From contig NC_079879.1 of NCBI RefSeq assembly GCF_029227915.1, positions 19,222,001-19,286,000 of the forward strand: DNA of 64,000 nucleotides. Direction: 5' to 3'. This document shows positions 24,358-35,854 of this stretch, one piece after another. The notes beneath the pieces are model-generated. The model saw nothing but the letters and a program-made list of their open reading frames with translations. It made no database searches and was not told the DNA's origin. Both the position numbers and the translations under genes were made by a program. The DNA is from Hydractinia symbiolongicarpus (lineage: Eukaryota; Cnidaria; Hydrozoa; Anthoathecata; Hydractiniidae). Numbering within the stretch: the stretch's first letter is position 1; each line of letters begins with the position of its first letter.

Positions 24358-25461
24358 TTTTAGCACCGTAATTGGATGATGAATTTTTTTGTATATTCTT
24401 TAACATAATATGTTGCTTCTATAGAAAGTAGATATAACACTATAAACACGCTCGTGGTTATTTCGCACGTATTCTGTCAGGTTATTGCCGTTTTTAATAG
24501 GTAAAAGCATACAGCTGAATTTCTACCCTTGATTCAAGCGCTGGCGATTCTCTGAAAAGGTAAAACGCCGGCATGCTTATGATCTACAATCTGCGATTCT
24601 AGTAAACATACTGAGACAATGGCATTTTTTCCGGTGTTGTGAAAAAGCATCAAGTCGCGAATATTCTGATACGATGCGAAAATGTTAGCACAGTTTACAA
24701 GTTCCGCAAGGCCCGTAAAGCCTGAGAAAAATCTCACATAAGCAGCAATTAGTACACTTTAAGAGTCGCAATCTAACTGTGTATGTATATGCATGATTTT
24801 ATGATTGTTATTCTACAATATTTGGTAAAAACAATGCACAATGCAAAGTGTCCACGATTTAACTGTGTGACTTGGTACATGATCATTAAATTAACCTGCA
24901 GTTGAGATATGATTGATGCTGATACTTTAACTATTTACGTGTACTTCCTGTCTTTTTTTTTAAAAAACAAATCTGACATTGTAAAAATAATGTGAAACAG
25001 CAAGTCAATGTGTGATACACGTTTTTTTTCAGAAAACAGTCTAAAAGGCTTTATTCGACCTGAAGGTGTTTTTTTGCTTAAATAAGGAAAAATAAAGAAT
25101 GTCAAGTCAAGGCTGAACCAATTGTTTGGTTTTCTTACAAGAAAAATGTGCAGAATGTATACCAGTTGATAGCATTTGTACAATTTTTTAGCTGCTTAAA
25201 AAAACTTATGTTAATAATCATATGTTATTTAGTAGCGACCTTCTTACAGGATGATTTGTTCTTCTAATTATATATTGTATGAAGCTATATTTCGAAAATT
25301 TGATACAGGAAAATATGGTTATCTATAAACAACTTCAGACTAATTATTCCTTCCCCATGCATAAAAACAGAGCTTATGCAAATTTATGTAGTCCCCTGCC
25401 TTTTAGGATGCTTTATGCATGGGCGTGGTAGCACAAAACTTAAACGAGTTTCTACGTATCA
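24358..25461. other. Intergenic region downstream of C, no gene seen
   Basis: No coding or RNA gene supported. The first ~420 bp have no counterpart at the same place in unit 2, where a different ~600-bp segment with a tRNA-like head occurs. Confidence 0.55.
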
Positions 25462-26608
25462 AATTGGGTGATGTCCGTGGGCGTGGTATCAACATTAAAA
25501 TCATGCTAATATAGTTTGTGAAAAGACTAAAAGTTTTTTGTACTATTTTATTTAAAATTTGTTTGCTACAACTATTTGCAAAGCTATTTACTCCATTTTT
25601 GTTTTAGTTAGAAAATTTCCGCATCCAATAACAATTGGTTTTGATTATTAATAAAAAGCAATCAACTTTGAGTAGTTTTTGATGAAGCATATTTTATGCG
25701 CTAAACTACCAATATTTTAAACTTTCTAACAAAAAAAATTAAATGGAAAAACAGGTTTCTTTAAAAGAAATTTAAAACATGTTCCACCTTATTCTATCCT
25801 TATCCTATATTATAATTTCTTTCAGTAATTCATTGCGTTATATTCAAACTTTTTACGTAAAGCGCAACGGATTGGTGTGCGCATTTTCTTATTTGTCTGA
25901 TTTTTTTAGGACTTCACGGCACAATCTTATTGCATTTAACTGATGCAAATATACTTGATAAGATTAGTAAAGCCATTACAATGCGCTTAAATTTTTTAAG
26001 TTGCTTTTTACTGCTCCTATAGTCGGATCAACCCAATCGTGTTAGAACAAATGGGTTCATGAAGTCGTCAAAAAAACGTTTCCAATATTTATTCAATTGT
26101 TTGGCAAAAGCACACCATTTCCACTATTCAATTTTTTCAAGTGACAGTCTACCAGTAATAAACAATTCGATTTTTCCAAACTTTTGCAGAAAGACAATAA
26201 CTAACCACGAAAACACAAACGACACTGCAATCTATGTTAGTTTGTGATTGGCGCTATATCTACCAAGTTATCTTTGAAAATAAGACATTGGTTTAGAAGA
26301 GGGCATTTTGACCACACGACTCATTTAAACGTCAAGCTGATAGCGTTTAAGTGTTCTCCATTAGCCCCTATTAAAAATCTGATATTGTCTTTTTCGCGTG
26401 TTAGCAAAAAACACCTTCATAACAATTTACATATTGAATAGATTTAAAAAAAATCCTTAATTTAAAGATTGGCACTACGGGAGAGTAAACTTAAGAAAAT
26501 GTGATAAAATAAGATATTAATATGTGAATGGGACATATGCAGTCGTTATTATGGCTATATAATGATTTTTTCCCCTGTAAATCACACAACGCGGAAAGAG
26601 TTGTGAAA
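25462..26608 (+). repeat. ~1.1-kb upstream block shared by D and A
   Basis: Begins near CAAATTGGGTGATGTCCGTG and is homologous along its length to 29041-30172 upstream of gene A. It shows D and A arose by a local duplication that included about 1.1 kb of 5' flank. Confidence 0.75.
26513..26541 (+). promoter_or_regulatory. Shared upstream block, D unit 1
   Basis: GATATTAATATGTGAATGGG followed by ACATATGCA. It lies 67 bp before the D start codon. Confidence 0.5.
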
Positions 26609-26876
26609 ATGAAGATTTTACTCATTCTATTACTGGCTTTAACAAAAAAATCTGCAAGTCATTACTACGAACAGAAAACAGTAGCATCATCATTTGTGGC
26701 GGTAAAACACAATACGTTAATAGTGGAATGTGTTTTTTATTGCAAGAAATTCTATTCTTTGGCATCGGTGCAAGAAGAACGAAAAACTATTGATGATTGT
26801 TATTATGTAAAAGAAAAAGAAGAAACCATTGACGATTTAAACAGCTCAAATAACGATGTTATTTTAAAACCAATAG
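26609..26876 (+). CDS. D, unit 1: orphan first exon of a fucolectin-like paralog
   Basis: An intact 268-nt exon 1 with signal peptide (MKILLILLLAL), both cysteine pairs in altered form (ECVFYC kept; CYC now CYY) and a G|GTTAGT donor. I found no exon 2 in the following 3.3 kb before gene A's exon 1. The start of its intron matches gene A intron 1, including the left Harbinger end at 27031. It may be a dead remnant, encode a 90-aa peptide if the intron is retained, or splice to the exon 2 of the next gene A at 35445. The CYC-to-CYY change is absent in unit 2. Confidence 0.6.
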
Positions 26877-27030
26877 GTTAGTCTCTTTTAATTATTTAAT
26901 TTTTATTTTAATTATTTCTTTCAAAAAAATTGCTTGTGAATTACGCATTTCACCAGCATTTTTTTTATAAAAAAGCTCTTGCCGAGACAAACTCCTCACC
27001 CCATCATTTGGATTAGTCTCTTCCCACTGA

Positions 27031-27760
27031 AGGCTGGTTTTCACTTGTCTGGATCGTACCGGATCTGACCAGGATGGGATAGAAATAAAATCCAATCCAG
27101 ATCTTGTCATTTTTTCCCTTTTGGTCAAAGTTTTTCGATCATTATCTTTGAGTTTGTTCCATTAATTTATGAAGGTGCCACTAAAGATTCGGGGTCGTGG
27201 AAACATTTTTCATGTAATTAAAACAAAAAAATTGCTGTTTCAAGCACATGATTTTTTCCCCGTGTCGTGTGGGTGCTAGTTTATGAAACAAATTTGCATG
27301 TAGCTAGAAAGAAAGATGGCGTTTGTAAAAGAAACGTGGTAGTAGCATCAATAGGAATTTTTCTTGATAAAGGAAAAGAAACGATAAGTTAAGTATTAGG
27401 CTTCATTTTGGACAAGACCATGGTTGCTTCGCCGACAAATAGATGGAAGTTACTATAATTTGTTTAAAGAGCCAAAAAAAAAATTCAATAGGTTTTAAAG
27501 ATTATTTGATAATGGACGTTAATCATATTGATGAGTTGCTTCATCCTCTTACCCCAATCTTTCAAAAAAAAGATACCAACATAAAAGAATGTATAAGGTC
27601 TGAGGGTATGTGCTGCATTGCATTAAGATATCTTGGAAGCAGTGAATTATTCAGATCTTTGGAATGCCAATTCCGGATTAGTGAAAAAGCAATAATTTAT
27701 ATAACTCAAGAAGTGTGCGCTGCAATTATAGTTTCGAAAAACATTACTTTAAAACGCTGA
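27031..27760 (+). pseudogene. Harbinger left end and HARBI1-like N-terminal fragment, unit 1
   Basis: AGGCTGGTTTTCACTTGTCT at 27031 copies the left end of the gene A Harbinger relic after the same TGA. From 27512 a frame reads MDVNHIDELLHPLTPIFQKK, then CIALRYLGSSELFRSLECQF and RISEKAIIYITQEVC, the N-terminal region of HARBI1-type nucleases. No catalytic region or right end was found. The fragment differs from the one in gene A. Confidence 0.65.
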
Positions 27761-29040
27761 AAAAAACAGAAGGGTGGATGGAGATGCGGAAAAGTTTTAT
27801 CATCGGTGGAATCTTCCAAATGGATTGGGTTAAGTGGACATATTGTTCTACAACAACCAAAGAATTCTGACTCACATTATCTATATAATATACGGTAGTT
27901 CACAGCCCGACATTTAGACTGCGCAGTCGCAAACTTTGTATACGTTATTTTCAAATTCAGTATGGCCCTGATCGCGTGAGGTTTTTTTAACTCTGATCAA
28001 TTTTTAAATACACGATTAAAATTGCTGAATCAGGCTTTGATTCACAACGTAGAACACTTCTTTCAAACTTTTTCGTTGTGGTGACCGGAATCAACCGGAT
28101 GCAGATTTCTGCCAACTTATTGTATGGTTTGCTACCAGCTGCAAACTTTAGCTACCTAGCTAATATAGGTATAAACAGATCGCTAGCGATGATTGTCAAC
28201 ATAATTTTGTCTTTATGATATGTTCTTATTTGAACATATCAAATGGTTAGGGGTAGCATCCATATTGAAATCACAATAAGAGTGGCCGCCTTTTTAAGGT
28301 TGACGTATGGTTCTTTTAGTTGCCATGCATTGACGTTTTTGGCGTAGGTAGGTATATATGAGAAAAAAACGTCAAAAATTGCGGCCTCTATGGCAGAGTA
28401 CGGGCGCTGTTGCTAATTTTAAAAAGGCTATCATTGAAAATTTGTTTTCGCATCCTCCAACCAACACAGCACAGATAACCTGGATCAATAAGATAGGTTT
28501 TTATCATAGAGGACAATCAAGCTGACGGGTCGAACCGACTTATTCTTGTGAGGACTTCAGAGCACGAACATGACCCATTTTCAATGGTAACACCATCTGC
28601 AAATCTCAATGCAGGTTGGAACAAATTTGCTGCTTGCCTACGCTACCCTTAATACTGCTTGTTTTCTGTTACTTAACTGACTTTAAAGATTATTTTACTA
28701 ACCTAACAAATTTTACCTAAAAATAGCTTAAAAATTTTATTGACGTTGGATAAACATGGCTTTAGTGAAACGATTCTTCAAGTTAAGGAGACCAACATGC
28801 AAAATACAGACCTAGATTGTCTTATTGTTGTTGTATAGCAAACGTTTAAATATATTTTAAGCAAAAATCCCCTATCTGGTGTATAGTTTTTTTTGTTTTT
28901 TTTTTTACAGGGAAATACAAAAGAAGGATGACGAAACATGAGCATACACACAAAAAAGTGTTATTTTAATTGGTGTGAATGTTTTGCTTTTAACTTCTGA
29001 AGAACTTAATTTTATACTTGACAAGCATTAACATTTAGTG
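27761..29040. other. Intergenic region, no gene seen
   Basis: AT-rich, no supported gene. A locally GC-richer stretch near 28230-28620 is conserved in unit 2 (near 59600-59960), but I cannot classify it. Confidence 0.5.
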
Positions 29041-30172
29041 CCAAATTGGGTGATGTCCGTGACGTGGTATCAACATTAAAATCATGCTAATATAGTTTGT
29101 GAAAAGACTAAAAATTTTTTGTACCATTTTATTTAAAATTTGTTTGCTACAACTATTTGCAAGGCTACTTACTCCATTTTTGTTTTGGTTATAAAATTTA
29201 TGCCCTGTCGTTTTTTGTTTTGATTATTAACAAAAACCAATCGATTTTCAGTAGTTTTTAATCTAGCATAATTTATGCGCTACACTACCAATATCTTAAA
29301 CATATTTAACAAAGGAAGGATTATTTAGAAAACGGAGTTATATTAAAATAAACTTTAAAAATGTACCTTCTTTTTTCTATCCATCCTCCTAGGTTATATA
29401 TTGTTTCAGGAATTCTTTGCGCTCTATTTAAACTTATTCTTTTCTGATTTGTCTGATTTCTTAGGTTTTTGGACGGTAAGGCACTAACTCATTGCATTGG
29501 ACTGACGCAAATATACTTGGCAAGATTAGTAAAGCCATTCCAATGCTCTTAAATTTGTTAAAGTTGTTTTTCACCGCGTAGGTAACTACGAACCACCTGG
29601 GGACAAAATGGAATCATTTTCCTAAAGCTGGAGCAACACAATCGTTTTAGAACAGACGAGTTGATGACGTCGTCAAAAAAACCCGTTTATAACCAATATC
29701 TATTTAAACTGTTTGTAAAAAGCACATCTTTTCCGCTATTTGCCTAACTAAGTAGATTTTTCAACGAGTCAATGTACCAGTAATTAATAACTCGGTACGA
29801 CGAAAAGGAAAGCAAGACTGAAATCTTCGTCAGTTTGTAATAGTTGCTATCTACCAAGTTAATTTTAAAAATAAAACATTGGCTTAGAAGAGGGCATTTT
29901 GACCACACGACTCATTTAAACCTCCAGCTGAATAGCGTTTAAAGTGTTCCCCTATTAAAAATCTTATATTGTCTTTTTTGCGTGTTATCGAAGAAAACCT
30001 TTATAACAATTTACATATAAAATAGATTTAAACGAAACCCTCAATTTAAAGGTTGGCACTGTAGGAGAGTAAACTTAAGAAAATGTGATAAAATAAGATA
30101 TTAACATGTGAATGGGACATATGCACCATTCTTCTTTTCCGCAAATCACGCAACAAGGAAAGAGTTAAGAAA
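29041..30172 (+). repeat. ~1.1-kb upstream block of gene A, unit 2 (copy of the D flank)
   Basis: Homologous to 25462-26608 with small indels. Both contain the TTTACATAT...AGTAAAC stretch followed by the 29-bp shared block. Confidence 0.75.
30097..30125 (+). promoter_or_regulatory. Shared upstream block, gene A unit 2
   Basis: GATATTAACATGTGAATGGG followed by ACATATGCA. It lies 47 bp before the gene A start codon. Confidence 0.5.
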
Positions 30173-33100
30173 ATGAAGATTTTACTACTTTTATTGGTGG
30201 TTTTAACAAAAAAATCTGGAAGTCATTACTACGAGGAGAAAACGGTAGCATCATCATCTGTGGCTATAAAACATAATACGCTGATAGTGGCATGTGTTTT
30301 TTATTGCAAGAAATTCGATTCGTTTGCAACGGTGATAGAAGAACGAAAAACATTTGACGATTGTTATTGTGTGAAAGAAAAAGAAAAAGACAGTGACGAT
30401 TCAAACAGCTCAACTGACGATGTTCTCTTGAAACCGATAGGTTAGTCTCTTTTACCTGTAATTTTTTATTTTTATTATTTCTTTCAAGAAAATTGCTTGT
30501 GAATTACGCATTTCTCCAGCATTTTTTATAACAAAGCTCTTGCCGAGACAAGCCCATAACCCCATCAGCTGGATTAGTCTCTTCCCACTGAAGGCTGGTT
30601 TTCACTTGTCTGGATCGTACCGGATCAGATCAGGATGGGATCGAAATATAATCCGATCCAGATCCATGTAAAGATTTCCACTTCTAAAAGAGCGCAAATT
30701 TTCATTTAAAAAATGTAAACAAAGGTGGCTGCAATAAATATTAGAATCTTGCTACTTTTAATGATTTTAAGGAACAAATAAAAAAAAGATAGTGCGTAAG
30801 AAATTCCATGAAAGAAAAAAGAAATACCATCTATTAATTTAAGATCTACACCTCTTTGGTAACATTTTTCTCGAAACAATATTGCATGTTACCTGGAAAA
30901 TACGAAAAATTATTATGTTATGTTGCACCATTCATTTCTAAATTGAATTTAAAACGTGAAGGCATATCTGCTGAGCAACATTCGTGCATAACTTTAAGAT
31001 ATCTAGTGACTGGAGATGCAAAATCTACCATAGCGGGCATTTATTGCATCGGAACTACAAAAGTTGGTAGAACTATAAGTTAAACATGCCATATGTGAAA
31101 AATTGTCGGGCGCAGGGTAATTGAAATGTCCATCAACGCAAGTTGAATGGAAAAAAAGAGCTGCAAGGTTCGAGAAACTTTGGCAGTTCCCTAACTTTAT
31201 TGACACAATTGATGGAAAGCATGTGGTAATGCAAGCCCCAGCACGTGAAGGTCCATCTTTTTTCAATTATACAAAGACCCACAGCATAGTATTAATGGCG
31301 TTACGCAATGAAGTTTTTATTAGTTGATATTGGTGATAGTGGCCGCCAATATATATATATAGATACATGTATACGGGTATTATAATATAGACTAGCCGAG
31401 AAACCCTGCGTCGAAACGCCGGCGTAAGCCATCAATGACGAAGGGAAGTAAGTAGAATAAAAAAAACTTACCTTATAACACAGGATAACATTTCTTAGGG
31501 GATTGCTCAAGTAGTAACTCGTGTGATGCTTTCTACTAAAAAAAGGAACAAATCAACACTCATGCAGATACAAATTTGATAGGTTCAGGATTGCTGGTCC
31601 CCCGAACATTTATGTTGTTCGTATTAGCTGCTTCTCACAGGGTTATCGGTTTAGCCAAAAGGTTATCCAAAGAAAAAAGTTTTGGATAATCTTCAACCTC
31701 ATTGTAGCCAGCTTTAAACCAAAATATATAGAGTTTAACATTAAAACTTCGAAGTTTTGAGAGAATGTAAATTACGAACTAATTTAATGATTAAATGTAG
31801 CTACGTTCAAACATTACAACGTTAACGTTAACGTAAACGTTACATAACACCAGTAGACATATAACAGGGTAAAGATGAATAATACAGTGGTTTGTGTAGA
31901 ACTTGTTGCATTGAGTAAAATAACTGTCTATGATAATAACAAAGCGAAGTAAAATAACTATATGAGAAAAAGAACTAAACATAAAGATTAAACAAGGCTA
32001 AAAGGCATCAGACTGAGTTTTTTAATTTTTGACAAAAGATTCTTTATGCATCATATTTTTTGAAATGAACTATAAATATTAGAAATACTAACTATGCAAA
32101 ATATTGATATTGGCTAAAACTGACTACTGATGCCATTAATGCGAAACTAAGGAAAAGCAGACAAAACTTTCATAGAAGACTGACAAAGAGCCCAAGATTT
32201 TTAAATATCGTATTGTTTTTAAATAAACTATGAATATTAGTAGTATTGATACTAACTATGCAAAAGACTACAAACATTATTACGTTATCTGCAAAATATT
32301 GACAGTGGTATTTTGGGCTAAAACTGAATACTAAGACAACTGTATTGAATGCCAAACTAAGAAAAAGAGGGCCGAGGCCGCTCCCGCCAGCGGAAGCCCT
32401 CACGCTCCCTGCCCCCAAGGCGACGCTACACCAAATATGACGCCCTGGACCTGGGTCCTGGATTTTTCTGCGGTACCGCAGATATGCTCGGTAGGATAGA
32501 TTCTAAAATAGAGAAAATAATATATTTAGACTAAAACTTTTTTGGAAATAAGGTGATGACAATATCCGAGAGAAGTAGGGGTTATAAGGGATGGTAAGGA
32601 AAGTGGACCTTACTTCATTGAGACCTTCTCGCTCTGATTCAGCTGGTGTTTTTGTTTATTTGTGTTGTTGTTGTTGTTTGTGTTTTTGCTGTTGTAGTAG
32701 CTGCTGTTGTTGTTGTGGAAGCTGGTGCTATTGTTGTGGAAGCTGGCATTGAATTTGTAGAATTATCAAATTTGTTAAATCTTGACATTTTTAGGCAGCC
32801 TAAAAATAAATAATTTAAGTAAAGTTGCATGAACATTAACCCTATTCGGTCCGTTGACGGTTTTTTTTAATAACTCTTCAATGCTATGTTGCATGGGTAC
32901 AATGCTTACTGAGTTTCAATATTTATCTGTTAGACACCTGCATGCAAAGTATTTAGGTCCCATATCTTTCAGAGGCTTTGATATTGGCTGTTAATCGAAA
33001 CTACTGCTAAAAATCTCTATGAAACTCTTATAATAGGAAAAATATAATAACTCTTGTTAGGATTATGTTTAGAACTTGAAACTTACAACACAACTTTTTT

Positions 33101-35854
33101 TAATCAAGAAGAATCATTTTGCATGTTTTGGTTACGTGGTTAATCCGATTTCCCGATTTTTCCAGATTTTATCCAAAAATCGGAAAAAACCGGATTTTTG
33201 GGGAATATTTGACAATTTTTCATACGATCTGTGTAAAAACCGGATAATATGTTAAATAAAATTTATTTAGCTTTCAGAAACTTCAAACAGAATGTAAAAA
33301 TTCGCTCTAGAACTAAAGTAATTGAATTTTAAGCAGATAATTTTGAACAAATTTCAAGCTTTTGATGACGTCACGGAGAATGTGCTGACGTAAGCAAAAC
33401 TTAATTCCTGCTATTTTGTTCCTTTTGTGACGTACTATAAGTGTGCCAAGTTTGATTCAATTTGGACAAGCCTATGAAAAGTTATTGAGGGGGGCGGATT
33501 CCGCCCTCCCTCCGGTCATAATATGTTCGAAAAAACCCGGGCCGAATTGGGTTAAGGGAAATAGAATTTGTAGGACTGAATATACATATACAGCCACATA
33601 AATAGCAATTTTCTTAACAATAGCAGACCTTATAAAATTTCTGAAGAAAGAATGCCCATTAGGGAATCCTGGCTTTCAGTTTGTGAACTTGTTATATCAA
33701 AACTAGTAAAGAAGAAAAAAGTCGAATATGTAATTGAATAACACGACAAAAATAATTTCCTTTTTTAAGAATATAAAATACTGGAACTACGATTGTATGT
33801 AAAATATTTTTGGTTATCTTAAGTTGAACATCTTATTTTTGACGTAAGTCCATCTTAAACCTCCTTTTTTTCGCCCCACACAGCCATAAAGTATTGCTAG
33901 GAAAGAATAAGGATATATAGTTATGAAAAATGTTACTAGTAAAGGCTGAATGATACTTAATATGTAGGAATGAAAAACTATCTAGTAACAGACCCAGCTA
34001 GCTTTAGCTTTACTTTTAAATTTACATCACGTGATCAAACGCTTTACAAAAACGATCCAGTATTGATTAAGAATCCTTGGAACAGAAAATTTTCAACTTC
34101 TTTTGGATCGGTTTTTAAACAGTCTCGAATTATTTTAAATAAAAAAACCTCTATCTGGCTTCAAAATGTATTGGATAAAAACACCTTCTTCTGCGTGTGC
34201 ACCGATAAATAACTTATCGGCTCCGTGTCCGATCCGGTCCGATCCAGACAAATGGAAACCAGCCTTGACTTGTTTGCCTACAATTGTGCTTTAAAGGAAG
34301 AGAAGTTGCGCGAAAAACTTAAACAGACTTAATTGCGAATGAATTAATGAATTATTGCATTTTTATTCATTACAGGACTTCGTTTTTTAATAAACTTCTT
34401 TTAACCCTATTCGGTCCGGGGGGGGGGCGGATTCCGCCCCCCCTGACGGTTTTTTTTAATAACACCTGATTGCTTTGTTATATGGCTATGATACTTACTG
34501 AGTTTTAACATTTATCTATTAGACACCTGCATGCTAATTTTTTAGGTCCCATACCTTTCGGAGGCTTTGATATTGGCCATTACTCGAAACTACCCCTAAA
34601 AATCTCTATGAAATCCTTATAATGGGGAAAATATAATAACTCCTGTTAGGATTATCCTTAGAACTTGAAACTTGCAACACAACTTTGTTTCATCAAGAAG
34701 AATCATTTTGAATAATTTGAACACGTGACTAATCCGATTTCCCGATTTTGTCGGATTTTACCCGAAAATCGGAAAAAAACGGATTTTCGAGCAATTTTTG
34801 GCAATTTTTCATTTGATCCATGTAAAAACCGGAAAATATGTTAAATAACTTTTATTTAGCTTTCAGAAACTTCAAACAGAATGTAAAAATTCGCTCTAGA
34901 ACAAAAGTAATTATATAATAAGCAGATAGTGGCATTTTTAACAATTTTCAAGCTTTTGATGACGTCACAGAAAATGTGCTGACGCAAGCAAATTTCTTTT
35001 GGCGCCATTTTGTTCCTTTTATGACGTATTATAAGTGTGCCAAGTTTGATTCAATTTGAACAAACCTATGAAAAGTTATCGAGGGGGGGCGGAATCCGCC
35101 CCCCCCCGGTCATAGTATGTTCGAAAAACCCCGGACCGAATAGGGTTAAGCTACTTTTCTTATTCGTGTAATATTTGTAAACCATTTATTTTAATTATTT
35201 GGATAGTTATTTTCCTTAATTCGGACTTTGAAATTTTCTTTCGCCAAAGTTTCTTTCTTTAAAGTATTTTCAAAATACAACAATAATTGATATTACATCC
35301 GTGTTTATGGTAAATCTGTACCAACTAAGCATTGATTTAGACTGTGTGACTTTTGAAGTGTGTCGCCTATAATTAAGAATTAAAAGTAACAACAATGATA
35401 GAACCGAGCTGACGTTGTGAATTAAGAAAAAGTTTCTATTTTAGATGAAATTAATTTGTCACAAGAAAAACCATTGTGGAGTTCATCAACTTTATCTCAA
35501 ATGCATTCTTCTAACGCTTTTGATGGTCCATGGTTTACATGTCAATTCTCAGACAACAAATTAAGCAACGAATGGATCAAAGTTGATTTGACGAAACCGA
35601 GTATCATCGCGCGTGTCCTAATATATAGTCCAACTTTTACTACCGGCCTAATAGAGAACGCTATGATAGAAGTTTCATCTTCATTTGACATGATGCAAAA
35701 CTATCAGGTGTGTGCAAAGTTGGAAAAACGTCCCTTTATTCTAGAAACTTTCAAATGCGACAAAACTGTTTTAGGTCGATATGTCCGATTGGTGTTAAAT
35801 CAACAGGGTTCTTTGACAGTATGTGAGATGCAAGTTATGGGTTATTACTACTAG
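30173..35854 (+). CDS. Gene A, unit 2: secreted fucolectin-like F5/8-type C protein
   Basis: Exons 30173..30440 and 35445..35854 give 225 aa, intact, with the same splice sites as unit 1. Exon 2 differs from unit 1 at 13 nucleotides, of which I count nine replacements (for example PSW to PLW and ATFATG to PTFTTG) and four silent changes. All eight mature cysteines, AFDG, WIKVDLTKPSII, GRYVRL and VCEMQVMG are kept. The intron is longer than in unit 1 because of the young MITE. Secretion is supported by the signal peptide; sugar binding is inferred from the fold family. Confidence 0.85.
30856..31340 (+). pseudogene. HARBI1-like nuclease fragment, unit 2
   Basis: Equivalent of 723-1203. The DTIDGKHVVMQAP frame here runs on through NYTKTHSIVLMALRNEVF. 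Unit 1 has lost four bases at this point. Confidence 0.8.
32644..32730. repeat. (TTG)n-rich microsatellite, unit 2
   Basis: Equivalent of 2512-2592 with a different repeat number. Confidence 0.85.
32840..33551. mobile_element. piggyBac-type MITE, older copy, unit 2
   Basis: Same insertion as 2704-3427, flanked by TTAA (32836-32839 and 33552-33555). The C run is much shorter here. Confidence 0.75.
34405..35145. mobile_element. piggyBac-type MITE, young insertion private to unit 2
   Basis: 741 bp with near-perfect inverted ends (CCCTATTCGGTCCGGGG at the left, CCCCGGACCGAATAGGG at the right), flanked by TTAA at 34401-34404 and 35146-35149. At the matching point in unit 1 (near 4293) the sequence reads CTTCTTTTAAGCTAC with a single TTAA and no insert. 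It has GGGGGCGGATTCCGCCCCC-type palindromes near both ends and no coding capacity. Confidence 0.9.

Larger units (their letters stand above)
16..30172. repeat. Tandem array unit 1 (~30.2 kb)
   Basis: Measured from the gene A start codon to the next gene A start codon; the true duplication junction is unknown. Every part of this unit recurs in the same order and orientation in 30173-61523, usually as long runs differing only by scattered substitutions and small indels. Compared with unit 2 it lacks a 741-bp MITE in gene A intron 1, about 290 bp near 7771 and about 130 bp near 18982. These private indels account for most of the 1.2-kb length difference. Confidence 0.9.
30592..34265. mobile_element. 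PIF/Harbinger-type relic in gene A intron 1, unit 2
   Basis: Same ends and TGA flanks (30589-30591 and 34266-34268) as 434-4159. Contents match unit 1 apart from a shorter C run and small indels. Confidence 0.75.

Noticed and set aside
26528-26608. Longer N-terminus for D starting at an upstream Met (26528)
   Set aside because: It would put ~27 polar residues before the signal peptide and overlap the shared upstream block. The MKIL start is conserved across paralogs.
33970-34212. Plus-strand 80-aa frame near the right end of the Harbinger relic
   Set aside because: Open only in unit 2, disrupted by indels in unit 1, with no family features.
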